Shown one piece after another: positions 44,467-53,527 of a DNA stretch of 54,634 bases. The number at the start of each line of letters is the position of its first letter. The stretch's first letter is position 1. The notes under the pieces were generated by a model. It saw only the letters and a list, made by a program, of their open reading frames with translations, did no database searches and was not told the DNA's origin. The position numbers were made by a program, and so were the translations under genes. Origin of the DNA: a bacterium (GTDB lineage Bacteria; Moduliflexota; Moduliflexia; Moduliflexales; JAUQPW01); assembly GCA_030550175.1 (NCBI GenBank), contig JAUQPW010000026.1:1-54634 (forward strand). The letters are read 5' to 3'.

Positions 44467-44558
44467 TGTCCGTTGCGAGTTGTTCGTTGCTGTTGGTTTG
44501 TGCAACGAACGATGGACAATGGACAAGGGATCATGGACAACGGACAATGGACAACCGA
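44467..44558. repeat. 7-bp-word repeat (GGACAAC type) that overlaps the start of actB
   Basis: Left part GTTGCGA, GTTGTTC, GTTGCTG; right part CGATGGA, CAATGGA, CAAGGGA, TCATGGA, CAACGGA, CAATGGA, CAACCGA in seven-base register, seven words in a row. The ATG at 44533 lies inside the repeat, so the first residues of ActB are encoded by it. Confidence 0.85.
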
Positions 44559-47500
44559 TAAGCGACTGGATCTTGCTTCGATTCGCGCGCGTCTGAAAGC
44601 CACTCAAGGTCCGCTCTATTGGCGGAGCCTGGAAGAAGTGGCCGAAACCGAAGATTTTCAGGAATTCCTCCATCGTGAATTTCCTCAGCAGGCAGCGGCA
44701 TGGTTAGACCCGGTCAGTCGTCGTCAATTTTTGAGGTTAATGGGGGCTTCTTTAGCCCTTGCCGGTTTAAACGCCTGCGTACGTCCACCCGATGAAAAGA
44801 TTGTACCTTATGTCCGACCCCCCGAAGAAATTGTACCCGGTAAGCCTTTGTTTTTCGCTACGGCCATGTCCCTGGGCGGCTTTGCAACGGGTCTATTGGT
44901 TGAAAGCCATATGGGACGTCCGACCAAAATAGAAGGAAACCCAGATCACCCTGCCAGCCTGGGAGCAACCGATGTGTTTGCCCAGGCTTCCGTCCTGACA
45001 CTCTATGATCCCGATCGCTCGGAGACTGTGACTTATCGAGGGGATATTCGACCCTGGGAAGTCTTCCTGGCGGAGTTTCGTAAAGTGTTGGCGGAGCAGC
45101 GTAAAACCCAAGGGGCCCGCCTGCGGATATTAACCGAAACCGTTACCTCACCGACCCTGGCCCATCAACTGCGTAGTTTGTTGGCTGCGTTCCCATCGGC
45201 GAAATGGCATCAATATGAACCTGTGGGACGGGATAATGTCCGGGCGGGGGCTAAGCTGGCATTTGGGGAGTATGTCGAGACTCAATATCGTTTTGACAAG
45301 GCAGAGGTTGTCCTGGCCCTGGGTTCGGATTTTCTGACGCGGGGGCCTGGAAGCCTGCGCTATATTCGGGATTTTATTACCAAACGGCGGATGCAGATAG
45401 GTGAAGGTAAAATGAACCGTTTGTATGTGGTGGAGTGTACCCCTTCGAATACAGGGGCTGTAGCTGACCACCGGCTTCCGTTACGTGCCGGTGAAATTGA
45501 GGGTTTTGCACGGGCCGTTGCCGTAGCCCTGGGCGTTGAGATAGGATCCCTAGCTAATCAGCCGATTACTCTGCCGGTTATCCCGACCCAATGGATAGAC
45601 CCCCTTGTGCGGGATCTTCAGCAGCATCGGGGTACCAGTTTGATTTTAGTTGGTCCTGAGCAGCCTCCCCTGGTTCATGCCTTGGCCCATGCTATGAACC
45701 ATGCCCTGGGTAATGTGGGGAATACGGTGGTTTATACCGATCCTGTAGAAGCCAATCCGGTAGATCAAATGACTTCGCTCCGTGAATTGGTTCGGGATAT
45801 GGATCAGGGCCTTGTAGACGTGCTTGTAATTTTAGGAGGTAATCCGGTTTATACTGCTCCGGCAGATCTTCAGTTTGGTGAGCGTCTGGCAAAAGTAGGA
45901 TTCAGCGTTCATCTGAGCCTGTACGAAGATGAAACTTCAGCCCTGTGTCATTGGCATATTCCCGAAGCCCATTATCTGGAATCCTGGAGTGATACCCGGG
46001 CCTACGACGGGACCATTACCATTATTCAACCCTTGATTGCACCTCTTTATGGGGGAAAGACTGCCCATGAAGTATTGGCCGCATTTACCGATAAGCCTGA
46101 GCAGACCGGCTACGATATCGTTCGTGGTTATTGGAAAAGCCAGAGGCCTTCCGGTGACTTTGAACAGTTCTGGCGTATAGTACTGAATGCCGGATTTATC
46201 CCTGATACGGCGCTTCCACCCAAATCGGTATCCTTAAAGCCGGATTGGGTACAAAGAGCGGTAGAAATCCAGAAACCCGGAGGCCCTGGAACCGGTTCTC
46301 CCTCTTTAGAAATTGTATTTCAACCGGACCCCTGTATCTGGGACGGTCGATTCACAAACAACGGCTGGCTTCAAGAATTACCAAAGCCTCTGACCAAACT
46401 TACCTGGGATAATGCCGCACTCATCAGTCCGGCTACCGCCGAACGCCTGGGCCTTTCAAATGAGGACGTGGTTAAATTGATTTATCGAGGGCGTGTGATA
46501 AGGGCCCCGGTCTGGATTATGCCGGGTCATGCGGATAATTCGGTTACGGTGCATTTAGGATATGGTCGGACCCGCGCAGGTCGGGTCGGAACAGGTCAGG
46601 GATTCAATGCCTATGCCCTTCGTACCTCTGATGAGCCCTGGTTTGGTTCCGGACTGGAAATTCAAAAAACAGATCAGAAGTATCCCCTGGCCTGTACCCA
46701 GATGCACCATAGTATGGAAGGCCGTAATCTTGTTCGCTCTGCCAGTTTGGAGCAATATCGAGAAAATCCCAATTTTGTGCATGAAGGGGAATCCGAAGCT
46801 GGACCCTACCCTTCCTTATACCCTGAATACGAATATAAAGGATATGCCTGGGGTATGGTCATCGATTTAAGTGCCTGTATAGGCTGTAATGCCTGCGTCA
46901 TTGCCTGCCAGTCCGAGAATAATATTCCCATTGTCGGGAAGGATCAGGTCATGAAGAGTCGCGAGATGCATTGGTTACGTATCGATCGTTACTACGCAGG
47001 TGGGCTGGATAATCCGGAAACCTACTATCAACCCGTCTTATGTATGCAATGCGAAAAAGCTCCCTGTGAAGTGGTCTGTCCCGTTGCGGCTACCGCTCAT
47101 AGTGCGGAAGGACTGAACGATATGGTATATAATCGGTGTGTAGGCACCCGTTATTGCTCCAATAACTGCCCTTATAAGGTCCGCCGTTTTAATTTCCTCC
47201 AATATTCAGACTGGAATACCCCGAGCCTTAAATTGTTAAGAAATCCCGATGTAACAGTCCGAAGCCGGGGAGTTATGGAGAAATGTACCTATTGTGTTCA
47301 GCGAATCAATGCAGCTCGGATTGAAGCGGAAAAGGAAGGTCGGCAGATTCGTGATGGGGAGATTTTAACAGCCTGTCAGGCCGTATGCCCGGCCGATGCT
47401 ATTGTTTTTGGTAATATTAACGATCCCAACAGCCGTGTTTCAAAGCTCAAGGCCGAACCTCGTAACTATGGATTGCTCGCAGAATTGAATACAAAACCGC

Positions 47501-47565
47501 GGACCACCTATCTGGCGGTGATTCGTAATTCTAACCCTGAAATGACCGAAAATAATAGGGGATAA
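44533..47565 (+). CDS. actB: Alternative Complex III subunit B, molybdopterin-oxidoreductase-like with iron-sulfur domain
   Basis: Large peripheral subunit that accepts electrons from quinol and passes them through Fe-S clusters to the haems. The Tat motif DPVSRRQFLRLMGASLALAG ends in a lipobox-like GLNAC. The central part (about 60-740) follows the molybdopterin-oxidoreductase fold but is a cofactor-free relative in known ActB. The C-terminal ferredoxin-like domain has CIGCNACVIAC, CMQCEKAPCEVVC, CVGTRYCSNNC and CTYCVQR-CQAVCP groups, as expected for one [3Fe-4S] and three [4Fe-4S] clusters. The frame opens at 44473; the ATG at 44533 is inside a 7-bp-word repeat. About 1010 residues. Confidence 0.93.
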   Translation: MDNGQWTTDKRLDLASIRARLKATQGPLYWRSLEEVAETEDFQEFLHREFPQQAAAWLDPVSRRQFLRLMGASLALAGLNACVRPPDEKIVPYVRPPEEIVPGKPLFFATAMSLGGFATGLLVESHMGRPTKIEGNPDHPASLGATDVFAQASVLTLYDPDRSETVTYRGDIRPWEVFLAEFRKVLAEQRKTQGARLRILTETVTSPTLAHQLRSLLAAFPSAKWHQYEPVGRDNVRAGAKLAFGEYVETQYRFDKAEVVLALGSDFLTRGPGSLRYIRDFITKRRMQIGEGKMNRLYVVECTPSNTGAVADHRLPLRAGEIEGFARAVAVALGVEIGSLANQPITLPVIPTQWIDPLVRDLQQHRGTSLILVGPEQPPLVHALAHAMNHALGNVGNTVVYTDPVEANPVDQMTSLRELVRDMDQGLVDVLVILGGNPVYTAPADLQFGERLAKVGFSVHLSLYEDETSALCHWHIPEAHYLESWSDTRAYDGTITIIQPLIAPLYGGKTAHEVLAAFTDKPEQTGYDIVRGYWKSQRPSGDFEQFWRIVLNAGFIPDTALPPKSVSLKPDWVQRAVEIQKPGGPGTGSPSLEIVFQPDPCIWDGRFTNNGWLQELPKPLTKLTWDNAALISPATAERLGLSNEDVVKLIYRGRVIRAPVWIMPGHADNSVTVHLGYGRTRAGRVGTGQGFNAYALRTSDEPWFGSGLEIQKTDQKYPLACTQMHHSMEGRNLVRSASLEQYRENPNFVHEGESEAGPYPSLYPEYEYKGYAWGMVIDLSACIGCNACVIACQSENNIPIVGKDQVMKSREMHWLRIDRYYAGGLDNPETYYQPVLCMQCEKAPCEVVCPVAATAHSAEGLNDMVYNRCVGTRYCSNNCPYKVRRFNFLQYSDWNTPSLKLLRNPDVTVRSRGVMEKCTYCVQRINAARIEAEKEGRQIRDGEILTACQAVCPADAIVFGNINDPNSRVSKLKAEPRNYGLLAELNTKPRTTYLAVIRNSNPEMTENNRG

Positions 47566-47630
47566 GGGGTAAGGAGCAGGTGAAGGGAACGCCTGTCTAC
47601 TTAATACCTTATCCTTTCTGAATAGGGTAT
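47558..47630. repeat. 7-bp-word repeat (GGGGATAAGGGGTAA type) between actB and actC
   Basis: GGGGATA, AGGGGTA, AGGAGCA in the left part; CTTAATA, CCTTATC, CTTTCTG in the right part. The two parts are imperfect reverse complements. It covers the last codon and stop of actB and the whole spacer. Confidence 0.6.
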
Positions 47631-47632
47631 CC

Positions 47633-49057
47633 ATGAAATCGGAACTTCCACACGAAATGGGTAAAACTAAGGAAATAGGATCCGTTCGTCAGCCGGGCCT
47701 TCCCCCGGTCATCGAGCCGGGGCACACCTTCGAGTCGATTACCGATAAAATCAGCTCCATTGTACTGACCCGCAAGACTCCATGGGGATGGTTCGTGGGT
47801 TTTGGGATAACCTTCCTATTAACCCTGATGTTGTTATACACCATCGGTTACCTGCTGGTGGTGGGGGTTGGGATCTGGGGCGTCAATATCCCGGTAGGAT
47901 GGGGGTTTGATATTCTTAATTTTGTCTGGTGGATTGGGATCGGACATGCCGGGACGCTAATCTCGGCCATTCTACTGCTTTTACGTCAAAAGTGGCGAAC
48001 TTCGATCAACCGGTTTGCAGAAGCCATGACTTTGTTTGCAGTTGCTTGTGCGGGATTATATCCGGCTCTTCATACCGGACGACCGTGGTTTGATTACTGG
48101 TTGCTTCCTTACCCCAATACCATGGGGCTCTGGCCCCAGTTCCGCAGTCCACTTGTCTGGGATGTCTTTGCAATTTCGACTTATGGTACCGTTTCCCTCC
48201 TGTTCTGGTTCGTGGGGTTGATTCCTGATTTAGCCACTTTGAGAGATCGATCCCAAAGTCGATTGGGTCGTATTATTTACGGAATTCTGGCAATGGGATG
48301 GCGCGGTTCGGCGAAACATTGGCACCGCTATGAGACGGCTTATCTGTTGCTTGCAGGATTGGCAACTCCTTTGGTAGTTTCGGTTCACACCGTTGTAAGT
48401 TTTGATTTTGCTGTGGGGATCGTGCCCGGATGGCATGCTACCATCTTTCCCCCTTATTTTGTGGCCGGGGCCATTTATTCCGGTTTTGCCATGGTGATGA
48501 CCCTTGCGATTCCGATTCGTGCGGTTTATAAACTGGAAGATTTTATTACCATGAGGCATCTGGAGAATATGGCCAAGATTATGCTGGTCACAGGCCTTAT
48601 TGTAGCCTATGGGTACATGATGGAAGCCTTCATGGCCTGGTATAGTGTGAATCCTTACGAAAGATATATGATTCTGAATCGCATGCAGGGACCCTATGCC
48701 CCTCTTTATTGGGCCTTAATACTTTGTAACGTTTTAATCCCCCAGGTACTTTGGTTCAAACGGGTACGAACAAATGTACCGGCCCTTTTTGTGATTGCCT
48801 TGGTCGTCAATGTCGGGATGTGGTTGGAGCGTTTTGTTATCGTCGTCGTCAGCCTGCATCGGGATTTTCTCCCCTCCTCGTGGGATATGTATATCCCAAC
48901 CCTGTTTGATTGGTCTACGTTTGTGGGTACAATTGGCCTATTCCTTGCTCTGCTGTTCTTGTTTATTCGTTTCCTTCCCATGATTTCCATCTTTGAAATG
49001 CGGACGATTTTACCCCAAGCTGAAGTCAGGGAATTGGTTGATTATATCGAAGATTGA
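47633..49057 (+). CDS. actC: Alternative Complex III subunit C, NrfD-type quinol-binding membrane protein
   Basis: Integral membrane subunit with about ten helices where quinol is oxidised. NrfD-family motifs are visible: [60 protein letters not shown] and [20 protein letters not shown]. The 474-residue length matches ActC. The start ATG at 47633 follows the 7-bp-word element. The next gene starts after a similar element. Confidence 0.94.
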   Translation: MKSELPHEMGKTKEIGSVRQPGLPPVIEPGHTFESITDKISSIVLTRKTPWGWFVGFGITFLLTLMLLYTIGYLLVVGVGIWGVNIPVGWGFDILNFVWWIGIGHAGTLISAILLLLRQKWRTSINRFAEAMTLFAVACAGLYPALHTGRPWFDYWLLPYPNTMGLWPQFRSPLVWDVFAISTYGTVSLLFWFVGLIPDLATLRDRSQSRLGRIIYGILAMGWRGSAKHWHRYETAYLLLAGLATPLVVSVHTVVSFDFAVGIVPGWHATIFPPYFVAGAIYSGFAMVMTLAIPIRAVYKLEDFITMRHLENMAKIMLVTGLIVAYGYMMEAFMAWYSVNPYERYMILNRMQGPYAPLYWALILCNVLIPQVLWFKRVRTNVPALFVIALVVNVGMWLERFVIVVVSLHRDFLPSSWDMYIPTLFDWSTFVGTIGLFLALLFLFIRFLPMISIFEMRTILPQAEVRELVDYIED

Positions 49058-49059
49058 AA

Positions 49060-49123
49060 TTCAAAGTCAGATGCCAGAAGTTAGAAGCAAGACTTCAGGC
49101 TCCCTTGCTTCTAATTTCTTGGA
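49060..49123. repeat. 7-bp-word repeat (CAGAAGT/ACTTCAG type) between actC and actD
   Basis: CAAAGTC, AGATGCC, AGAAGTT, AGAAGCA step by seven; AGACTTC, AGGCTCC, CTTGCTT, CTAATTT form the complementary arm. Its left edge is just after the actC stop. Confidence 0.7.
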
Positions 49124-49137
49124 TCTCTTTCATTTTG

Positions 49138-49677
49138 ATGGATGCAAGGCCTCCGATATATGGTTTGATGGCCGAATTTGAGAATCCAAGCGATCTGGTC
49201 GCTGCGGCACGTAAAGCTTATGAAGAAGGCTATCGGGAGATGGATGCCTATACTCCCTTTCCCATCGAAGAATTGACGGAAGCCCTGGGTTTTCGTCAAA
49301 CCCGTCTCCCACTTGTTGTGCTCATTGGAGGTTTGATAGGGGGTGTGGGAGGATACTTTTTGCAATATTATACTGCCGTCATAGATTATCCCCTCAATAT
49401 CGGGGGACGTCCTTTAAATAGCTGGCCGGCTTTCATCCCTGTTACTTTCGAGTGTGCGATTCTCGTGGCATCTTTGTTTGCGGTGTTGGGTATGTTGGCC
49501 TTGAACGGTCTTCCCATGCCCTACCATCCCGTTTTCAACGTACCCCGTTTCGCCCTTGCAACACGAGATCGATTCTTCCTGTGTATCGAAGCCACAGATC
49601 CCCGCTTTGATCCGGAAGCAACCAGGTATTTCTTGGAAAGGCTGGCACCCCGTGTGGTCTATGAGGTGGAGCATTAA
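49138..49677 (+). CDS. actD: Alternative Complex III subunit D (DUF3341)
   Basis: Membrane subunit of unknown electron-transfer role, about 180 residues. PPIYGLMAEFENPSDLVAAA and YREMDAYTPFPIEELTEALG are the DUF3341 signatures. Two membrane helices follow (VVLIGGLIGGVGGYFLQYYT and VTFECAILVASLFAVLGMLA), and TRDRFFLCIEATDP near the C-terminus is typical. The frame opens at 49054 but the first 28 codons are repeat; I chose the ATG at 49138. No ribosome binding site. The next gene begins five bases after the stop. Confidence 0.92.
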   Translation: MDARPPIYGLMAEFENPSDLVAAARKAYEEGYREMDAYTPFPIEELTEALGFRQTRLPLVVLIGGLIGGVGGYFLQYYTAVIDYPLNIGGRPLNSWPAFIPVTFECAILVASLFAVLGMLALNGLPMPYHPVFNVPRFALATRDRFFLCIEATDPRFDPEATRYFLERLAPRVVYEVEH

Positions 49678-49682
49678 TTAGA

Positions 49683-50339
49683 ATGAGAAATCAAAAGTTA
49701 AAAGGCCAAAAATCGAAGATAGAAATACGATTCTGGAAGAAAATACTTTATGGGTTTTCAGGGCCCCTGAAAAATCGTTGGCTGTTTACCCCTTTCCTGT
49801 TGCTTTTTACCTTTCTGACTGTGGGTTGTCGTCAAGATATGGCCGAGCAGCCCAGATATGACCCCCTTGAGGCCAGTACGTTTTTCGCCGATGGTCAATC
49901 TGCACGGCCCCTTCCACCCGGTACCGTGGCCCGGGGTTATCTCCGAGAGGATACGGAACTTTATACCGGTAAATCTGGTAAAGATTTTACCAATACTTTT
50001 CCATTTCCGGTGACCCGAACAGTATTAGAACGTGGACAGGAACGGTATAATATTTTCTGTTCCCCCTGTCATGATCGTACGGGGAGTGGAAATGGGATGA
50101 TTGTACGCCGGGGTTATACCCCTCCCCCCTCGTTTCATCAAGACCGGTTGCGAGAAGCTCCGGTTGGTTATTTCTTTGATGTTATTACCAATGGCTTCGG
50201 AGCTATGCCGGATTATGCAGCTCAAATCCCACCCCGGGATCGATGGGCTATTGTTGCCTATATTCGTGCGCTACAACTCAGTCAGCATGCTACGCTTGAA
50301 GATGTACCGGCGGAGGAGCGTGCTAAACTCAGCCGGTGA
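49683..50339 (+). CDS. actE: Alternative Complex III subunit E, monohaem cytochrome c lipoprotein
   Basis: Periplasmic c-type cytochrome. A hydrophobic signal WLFTPFLLLFTFLTVG ends in the lipobox LTVGC. The single haem site CSPCH is at about residue 126, with RGYTPPPSFHQDRLREAPVG and GFGAMPDYAAQIPPRDRWAI supplying the distal Met region. The long, basic N-terminus before the signal (about 30 residues) looks like translated 7-bp repeat (AAATCAAAAGTTAAAAGGCC), so the true start may be further in. The length and position fit ActE. Confidence 0.9.
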   Translation: MRNQKLKGQKSKIEIRFWKKILYGFSGPLKNRWLFTPFLLLFTFLTVGCRQDMAEQPRYDPLEASTFFADGQSARPLPPGTVARGYLREDTELYTGKSGKDFTNTFPFPVTRTVLERGQERYNIFCSPCHDRTGSGNGMIVRRGYTPPPSFHQDRLREAPVGYFFDVITNGFGAMPDYAAQIPPRDRWAIVAYIRALQLSQHATLEDVPAEERAKLSR

Positions 50340-50454
50340 ACTAAAAGGTCTAAAGGGATACATACCCGAAGCCGAAGGAACATCTAGGATCGGATTCTTT
50401 TAACTTTAGATACTTTCTGTTCACCTTAAACAGATTTAACCGAATATTCTATCC

Positions 50455-51690
50455 ATGCAAGACCTGGATCAAATACAGCAGCGATCTTTCAAGATTGGAG
50501 TAGTAGGCCTGGTAATTTGTATTGTATGGGCGTTCTTCAATCCTGGACAGTTTTTCCACTCTTACCTGTTAGCTTATATATTCTGGATTGGAATTGCCCT
50601 TGGCTCTTTCGCCCTGTTAATGGTGCAATACCTGTCGGGCGGAGTATGGGGGCTGGTCATCCGACGCCTACTCGAAGCCGCGACCCGAACATTCCCGCTC
50701 CTGGTACTTCTGTTTCTACCTCTTGTTTTGGGTCTTCGTTACTTATACCCCTGGGCACGTCCAGAGGAGGTTGTCAAGGATGTTATCCTCCAGCACAAAA
50801 GTGTTTACTTAAATATTCCGTTCTTTCTGGTTCGGGCAGCACTTTACTTTGTGGCCTGGCTGAGTGTCTCCCACTTCCTGAACAAGTGGTCTTTGGAGCA
50901 GGATCAGATGGCAGATCATCGCCTTCCTGAACATGTAGAATACGCCAAATTGAGACGGTTTCGATTACTTAGCGGTCCTGGATTAATAATCTACGGCTTA
51001 ACCGTTACCTTTGCCTCCATTGATTGGGTGATGTCCCTGGAACCCCTTTGGTTATCAACCATCTTTGGGATTATGTTTATGGGAGGACAGGGAATCTCGG
51101 CTCTTTCATTCGCAATTATTGTTGCAGTTCTACTGACAAATCGTACAGAGTCTGGAGTCCCCGACCCCTTATATGCACAGCCCCTACGCTATGTCATCTC
51201 ACCGACCCATTTCCATGACCTTGGTAAGCTGTTACTGGCTTTTGTAATGCTTTGGGCTTATTTCGCATTTTCTCAATTCCTTATCATATGGTCGGGTAAC
51301 CTCCCCGAAGAGACTCCCTGGTACCTGCGTCGAATGGAAGGTGGCTGGAAGTGGATAGGCTTATTCATCATTCTCTTTCACTTTGCCTTACCGTTCTTGT
51401 TGCTCTTATCGAGACCTATAAAACGCAATCGGCGTACACTTGCCATCATAGCCGTCTGGATGCTTTTGATGCGCCTGGTCGATTTGTTCTGGATCATAGC
51501 CCCTACCGCCCAAATGGAAACAGGCACCGTTTCTTACCTGCATTTCCATTGGATGGATATCCTGGCCCCCATAGGGGTGGGAGGCATTTGGTTGGCGCGA
51601 TTTATCCAACAATTGAAGAGCCGACCCTTATTACCCCTTTATGATCCCTATTTAGAAGAAGCCTTTAGTTCGACAGGAAGTAAACATTGA
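50455..51690 (+). CDS. actF: Alternative Complex III subunit F, membrane quinol-binding subunit
   Basis: Second large integral membrane subunit, with about ten helices and 411 residues, distantly related to ActC. Visible hallmarks are FHSYLLAYIFWIGIALGSFA, PLVLGLRYLYPWARPEEV, TFASIDWVMSLEPLWLSTIF and FHDLGKLLLAFVMLWAYFAF. It ends with FHWMDILAPIGVGGIWLARF. It is separated from actE by a spacer of 115 bases and has no obvious ribosome binding site. It completes actABCDEF. Confidence 0.93.
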   Translation: MQDLDQIQQRSFKIGVVGLVICIVWAFFNPGQFFHSYLLAYIFWIGIALGSFALLMVQYLSGGVWGLVIRRLLEAATRTFPLLVLLFLPLVLGLRYLYPWARPEEVVKDVILQHKSVYLNIPFFLVRAALYFVAWLSVSHFLNKWSLEQDQMADHRLPEHVEYAKLRRFRLLSGPGLIIYGLTVTFASIDWVMSLEPLWLSTIFGIMFMGGQGISALSFAIIVAVLLTNRTESGVPDPLYAQPLRYVISPTHFHDLGKLLLAFVMLWAYFAFSQFLIIWSGNLPEETPWYLRRMEGGWKWIGLFIILFHFALPFLLLLSRPIKRNRRTLAIIAVWMLLMRLVDLFWIIAPTAQMETGTVSYLHFHWMDILAPIGVGGIWLARFIQQLKSRPLLPLYDPYLEEAFSSTGSKH

Positions 51691-51700
51691 GTGTAGGAAA

Positions 51701-51749
51701 AGAACAGGAGTCAGAAGCCAAAATAATCCCTGGTTCCTGACTCCTGAAG
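51701..51749. repeat. 7-bp-word hairpin (CAGGAGTCAGAAG type) downstream of actF
   Basis: CAGGAGTCAGAAGCCA and TGGTTCCTGACTCCTG are reverse complements in 14 of 16 positions across a short loop. It ends 19 bases before the cytochrome c start. Confidence 0.8.
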
Positions 51750-51767
51750 GATTATCTTTATATTTAA

Positions 51768-52670
51768 ATGGAGAAGACAAGCCTTCGTACCACCGATAAA
51801 GAGAATCCCCAGGTGAGCCATGAGCATACCGATGTAAATGTCCGGGGAATTCTCATCTTTGGAGTGGGACTCATTGTTCTTGCCGTTGTGGCTCATCTTT
51901 TGCTCTGGTGGTTATTTGACTATTTTTCCGCCCGTGATCAAAAGCAAACTCAACCCCGGGTGCCAACGGTTTCCCGTCCCCAGAAAGAGCTCCCTCCGGA
52001 GCCTAGATTACAGGTTTCTCCAGCCCGGGATATGAATGAAATGCGAGCATCAGAAGATGCCATCCTTCATAGCTACGGTTGGGTGGATCAAAAAACGAAT
52101 ACGGTCCGAATTCCCATTGAGCAAGCCATGAAATTGATAGTCGAAAAAGGTCTGCCTGTAAGATCCAGGGACGGGGCGCAGGGACAAGAAAATACCGCCC
52201 CCCAGGAGTTTTTCTCCTATGAGCTGGTGGAGGATTCCAGTTCGGGTCGAACCATTCGAGGGGAACCTTATCGTGCTCCCCGGAAACTTCCCGGTATTCA
52301 GCAGGCTCCTGGATTGGTGGCTGCACCGACAGGTGAGAAACCGGGACCGTCTGGAGAACCTTCTTCAAAAGCTCTGGCATCGGAAGGAGAAAAACTCTTT
52401 CAGGAAACAGGTTGTAACGTTTGTCATAAAATTGGCTCCCGGGGCCGTGGGCCGGATCTTGCGGGAGTGTTTGGTAAGCCTGTGCAGTTACAAAACGGGG
52501 AAACGGTCATAGCCGATGAAGCGTATATCCGTGAATCGATTCTCCATCCGGCTGCAAAGGTCGTTGCCGGTTTTCAACCTCTCATGCCTCCCTATGAAGG
52601 CAAACTCAGTGAGGAGGAAGTATCAAAGCTTGTCGAATACATTAAATCTTTAGGGAGTAAAGAAAAATGA
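51768..52670 (+). CDS. Membrane-anchored cytochrome c linked to ACIII
   Basis: 300 residues. One membrane helix (ILIFGVGLIVLAVVAHLLLW, about 28-47) anchors a periplasmic part. The middle has SYGWVDQKTNTVRIPIEQAM, a block found in proteins encoded beside ACIII and SCO1. A C-terminal cytochrome c domain follows with CNVCH at about residue 216 and a distal Met in the MPPYEG segment. The last 75 residues are nearly the same as the cytochrome domain of CoxB downstream. It probably passes electrons from ACIII to the oxidase. The stop overlaps the next start by four bases (ATGA). Confidence 0.88.
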   Translation: MEKTSLRTTDKENPQVSHEHTDVNVRGILIFGVGLIVLAVVAHLLLWWLFDYFSARDQKQTQPRVPTVSRPQKELPPEPRLQVSPARDMNEMRASEDAILHSYGWVDQKTNTVRIPIEQAMKLIVEKGLPVRSRDGAQGQENTAPQEFFSYELVEDSSSGRTIRGEPYRAPRKLPGIQQAPGLVAAPTGEKPGPSGEPSSKALASEGEKLFQETGCNVCHKIGSRGRGPDLAGVFGKPVQLQNGETVIADEAYIRESILHPAAKVVAGFQPLMPPYEGKLSEEEVSKLVEYIKSLGSKEK

Positions 52671-53527
52671 AGTGGGTGATCTTTACGTTTTGCCTTTTAT
52701 TAGCCGTTCCGGTACAGGCCCATCAGGAAAAATCTCTATCACCCGGTAACATCCGTATCGATCAGCGATTGAACGAGCAGGTACCCGGGGATCTGGTATT
52801 TCGAGATGAAACGGGACGGTTGATTCAATTGGGGGATTACTTTGGTAGTAAACCCCTCATCCTGGTACTGAGTTACTATAGGTGTTCCCTGCTTTGTCCT
52901 ACGGTTCTGGAAGGACTCATAAGTAGCCTTCGTGTGCTCTCTCTTAACGTTGGGGAGCATTTTTCTGTAATCACAGTAAGTTTTGATCCTAAAGATACTC
53001 CGGAGATCGCCGCAACCAAAAAAGAGGAATACCTTCGAAGATATGCTCGTTCTGGAGCAGCCGAAGGCTGGCACTTCCTGACGGGGGAAGAAGCATCCAT
53101 TGAACGTTTAACGCAGGTCGTGGGGTTTCATTATGCCTACGATGCAAAGCGAGATGAATATGCCCACGCCAGCGGCATCATTCTATTAACCCCTCAGGGA
53201 AGGATTGCCCGCTACTTCTTTGGAGTCGAATTTGCACCCAGGGATTTACGACTTGGTCTTGTAGAGGCCTCAGCAAACAAAATCGGTTCCCTGGTTGATC
53301 AGGTGATGCTACTCTGTTACCACTATGATCCTACGACTGGAAAGTATAGTGCTACGGTTTTAAGCCTTGTACGTCTGGGAGGTATCCTGACGGTTCTGGC
53401 TCTGGGAACTTTTATGTTTGTTATGTGGCGACGGGATCGTAATTTGTCTTCTGTCTCTTATCCTTTGCTTGTGGATGATTCCTTGCAGAGGGCAAAGGAT
53501 GAAGAACCCCCTATAAAAGATAGATGA
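52667..53527 (+). CDS. SCO1/SenC-type copper chaperone
   Basis: Thioredoxin-fold protein that delivers copper to the CuA centre of cytochrome oxidase. A signal peptide (VIFTFCLLLAVPVQAH) comes first. The copper motif is CSLLCP at about residues 74-79, and the distal His lies in EYAHASGIILLTPQGRIARY. SVITVSFDPKDTPEIAA matches the family. A C-terminal membrane helix (LGGILTVLALGTFMFVMW, about 245-262) anchors it, a common variant. It overlaps both neighbours by four bases, so cytochrome c, SCO1 and coxB are translationally coupled. Confidence 0.92.
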   Translation: MKWVIFTFCLLLAVPVQAHQEKSLSPGNIRIDQRLNEQVPGDLVFRDETGRLIQLGDYFGSKPLILVLSYYRCSLLCPTVLEGLISSLRVLSLNVGEHFSVITVSFDPKDTPEIAATKKEEYLRRYARSGAAEGWHFLTGEEASIERLTQVVGFHYAYDAKRDEYAHASGIILLTPQGRIARYFFGVEFAPRDLRLGLVEASANKIGSLVDQVMLLCYHYDPTTGKYSATVLSLVRLGGILTVLALGTFMFVMWRRDRNLSSVSYPLLVDDSLQRAKDEEPPIKDR

